From NCBI RefSeq assembly GCF_000745185.1, contig NZ_JQNJ01000001.1, positions 1,573,501 to 1,637,500 on the forward strand: a stretch of 64,000 bases of DNA, in the 5' to 3' direction. This DNA comes from Muricauda sp. MAR_2010_75. Its GTDB lineage: Bacteria; Bacteroidota; Bacteroidia; Flavobacteriales; Flavobacteriaceae. The notes beneath the pieces were generated by a model that was given only the letters and a program-made list of their open reading frames with translations, ran no database searches and was not told the DNA's origin. Positions 62,671-64,000 of the stretch are shown here, piece after piece (positions within the stretch are counted from its first letter, which is position 1; each line of letters starts with the position of its first letter). Both the position numbers and the translations under genes were made by a program.

Positions 62671-63528
62671 ATGATTCAATCCATGACCGGTTTTGGGAAG
62701 CATGTGGCGCAGCTTCCATCCAAGAAAATTACTGTAGAGCTCAAATCCCTCAACAGTAAAAGTTTGGATATCAATGCCAGAATTCCACAATCGTATCGCG
62801 AAAAGGAATTGGAGCTTCGTAAAATGATAGCTGATGTGCTGGTGCGCGGCAAGGTGGACTTGGGGCTTTATGTGGAGATTACGGGAGAAGAAACCACAGC
62901 CGAGGTCAATAAGGGTGTGGTTAAAAATTACATGGAACAATTGGCACAAATTGCCAAAGGCGATGACTTAAAGTTGCTTGAATTGGCATTACGTATGCCC
63001 GACACCCTTAAAACAGACAAGGACGATATTGATGAAACCGAGTATGAGGCCATAAAAGAGTCTATGAAACAGGCCCTTTCTGAAATATCAGCATTTAGGA
63101 GCGAAGAGGGGAAGGTGTTGGAGCAGGATTTTGTAGAACGCCTGAAAAAATTGACCTCGCTGCTCGATGAGGTCAATGCCATGGACCCAGAACGTTTGGC
63201 CACAGTACGGGAACGCTTGGAAAAGGCCGTGGCCGATCTTAAGGTTGAACTGGATGAAAACCGGTTTGAACAGGAGTTGATCTACTATTTGGAGAAGTAC
63301 GATGTTACTGAAGAGAAAGTACGCTTGGCCAATCACTTGAATTATTTTGAAACCACCTTGAAATCCGATGACTCCAATGGGAAAAAATTAGGGTTCATTG
63401 CCCAGGAAATAGGTCGGGAGATCAATACCATCGGTTCAAAAGCCAATTACGCGCCCATGCAGCAATTGGTGGTGCAGATGAAGGATGAATTGGAAAAAAT
63501 CAAGGAACAAATGCTCAATGTACTATGA
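62671..63528 (+). CDS. yicC: YicC/YloC family endoribonuclease
   Basis: 285 residues. N-terminal MIQSMTGFGKHVAQLPSKKI is the family signature; the C-terminal DUF1732 part ends KKLGFIAQEIGREINTIGSK. Members are endoribonucleases that act on small RNAs and mRNA. The stop overlaps the gmk start (ATGA at 63525), the usual yicC-gmk arrangement. Confidence 0.95.
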   Translation: MIQSMTGFGKHVAQLPSKKITVELKSLNSKSLDINARIPQSYREKELELRKMIADVLVRGKVDLGLYVEITGEETTAEVNKGVVKNYMEQLAQIAKGDDLKLLELALRMPDTLKTDKDDIDETEYEAIKESMKQALSEISAFRSEEGKVLEQDFVERLKKLTSLLDEVNAMDPERLATVRERLEKAVADLKVELDENRFEQELIYYLEKYDVTEEKVRLANHLNYFETTLKSDDSNGKKLGFIAQEIGREINTIGSKANYAPMQQLVVQMKDELEKIKEQMLNVL

Positions 63529-64000
63529 CAAAGGGTGGTAAACTTATTATTTTTTCGGCACCTTCGGGTAGTGGAAAAACTACCATTGTCAAGTATTTGC
63601 TGGACCAGCCCGAACTGAATCTGGCCTTTTCCATTTCGGCCACTTCCAGACCGCGAAGGGGAAAGGAAAAGAATGGGGTAAACTATTACTTTATGTCCAT
63701 TTCCGAGTTTAAAAAGCACATTAAACAGGGCGATTTTCTGGAGTGGGAAGAAGTGTATCGCGATAACTTTTATGGCACCCTAAAAAGTGAGGTGGAACGC
63801 CTTTGGGCCGAAGGAAAAAATGTGATTTTTGATATTGATGTTTCCGGGGGGCTCCGAATCAAAAAGAAGTTTCCAGAGGAGACTTTGGCCGTTTTTGTGA
63901 AACCGCCCAGTGTGGATGAGTTAAAAATCCGGTTGAAGAAGCGCAGCACCGAAAGCGACGATAAAATCAACATGCGAATTGCAAAAGCATCCGTGGAATT
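63525..64000 (+). CDS. gmk: Guanylate kinase, partial
   Basis: Phosphorylates GMP to GDP. The frame starts at ATG 63525 and is open to the right edge, giving the first 158 residues. P-loop FSAPSGSGKTTIV, GMP-binding ATSRPRRGKEKNGVNYYFMS, then DFLEWEEVYRDNFYGTLKSE and VIFDIDVSGGLRIKKKFPEE. Coupled to yicC through a 4-base overlap. The lid end and C-terminus are outside the window. Confidence 0.96.
   Translation, partial: MTKGGKLIIFSAPSGSGKTTIVKYLLDQPELNLAFSISATSRPRRGKEKNGVNYYFMSISEFKKHIKQGDFLEWEEVYRDNFYGTLKSEVERLWAEGKNVIFDIDVSGGLRIKKKFPEETLAVFVKPPSVDELKIRLKKRSTESDDKINMRIAKASVE

Noticed and set aside
1..64000. CRISPR array, prophage, insertion sequence, tRNA or rRNA
   Set aside because: No regular spaced repeats, transposase or integrase frames, cloverleaf-forming segments or rRNA-like sequence were found on reading both strands.

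Overview
The window looks like chromosome from a marine member of the Flavobacteriaceae (Bacteroidota), close in flavour to Muricauda/Flagellimonas; the genus is inference. The grounds are: many lipoproteins and N-terminal signals of Bacteroidota type, Asp-box (VPS10-like) propeller proteins, Gfo/Idh/MocA plus DUF1080 sugar genes, LytTR/LytS signalling, an ECF42-type sigma factor paired with a YCII protein, a eukaryote-like class Ia ribonucleotide reductase, weak Shine-Dalgarno signals and TAnnTTTG-type promoter elements. No tRNA, rRNA, CRISPR, phage or transposase gene was seen. Both ends cut genes: an MscS channel on the left and guanylate kinase (gmk) on the right.

Layout. 1-7.7 kb: MscS channel, ferrochelatase (hemH), MATE pump, a SUKH-like/TPR protein, two exported beta-propellers (lactonase and SMP-30-like) and an NTF2-like lipoprotein. 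7.7-13.3 kb is AT-richer and accessory in character: a membrane LytTR regulator, Nudix hydrolase, an adjacent MarR/GNAT pair behind a perfect 15-bp palindrome, an intracellular GH43, and a divergent ArsR versus ABM-ACT-OsmC cluster. 13.3-20.3 kb: zinc-ribbon membrane protein with an SPFH-GYF protein, a second NTF2-like protein, DUF2891, and an operon DUF1080 - Gfo/Idh/MocA - DinB. 20.3-34.3 kb, mostly plus strand: two tandem 1040-residue Asp-box proteins, HemJ, an NtrY-like kinase, enoyl-CoA hydratase, a secreted protein of unknown function, a PA0069-type radical SAM protein, and YCII plus ECF42. 34.3-47.2 kb: haloperoxidase-like lipoprotein, Gfo/Idh/MocA, HD hydrolase and PlsC, bacilliredoxin, TerB-DnaJ protein, HupE/UreJ, dCMP deaminase, S41 protease, MarC, DUF3109, and a LytS/LytTR two-component system whose sensor is split by a frameshift.

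47.2-51.7 kb: a region of about 900 bases with almost no protein coding holds a possible 44-residue exported peptide and a strongly self-complementary block (47617-47792) followed by a clear intrinsic terminator (47831-47873). This is the best candidate here for an undescribed element: a structured RNA, or a leader acting on the nrdBA genes just downstream.

51.7-62.6 kb is one functional neighbourhood: a GMC dehydrogenase and its gluconate-2-dehydrogenase-subunit-3 partner, divergent from an operon of lipoprotein TIM-barrel epimerase, DinB protein, two MFS transporters and a Gfo/Idh/MocA enzyme, then a second operon of TIM-barrel epimerase and two DUF1080 proteins. Together these are the parts expected for an oxidation-first (3-keto-glycoside) route of sugar breakdown, with exported hydrolases, transporters and cytoplasmic redox enzymes. 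The window ends in the housekeeping pair yicC-gmk.
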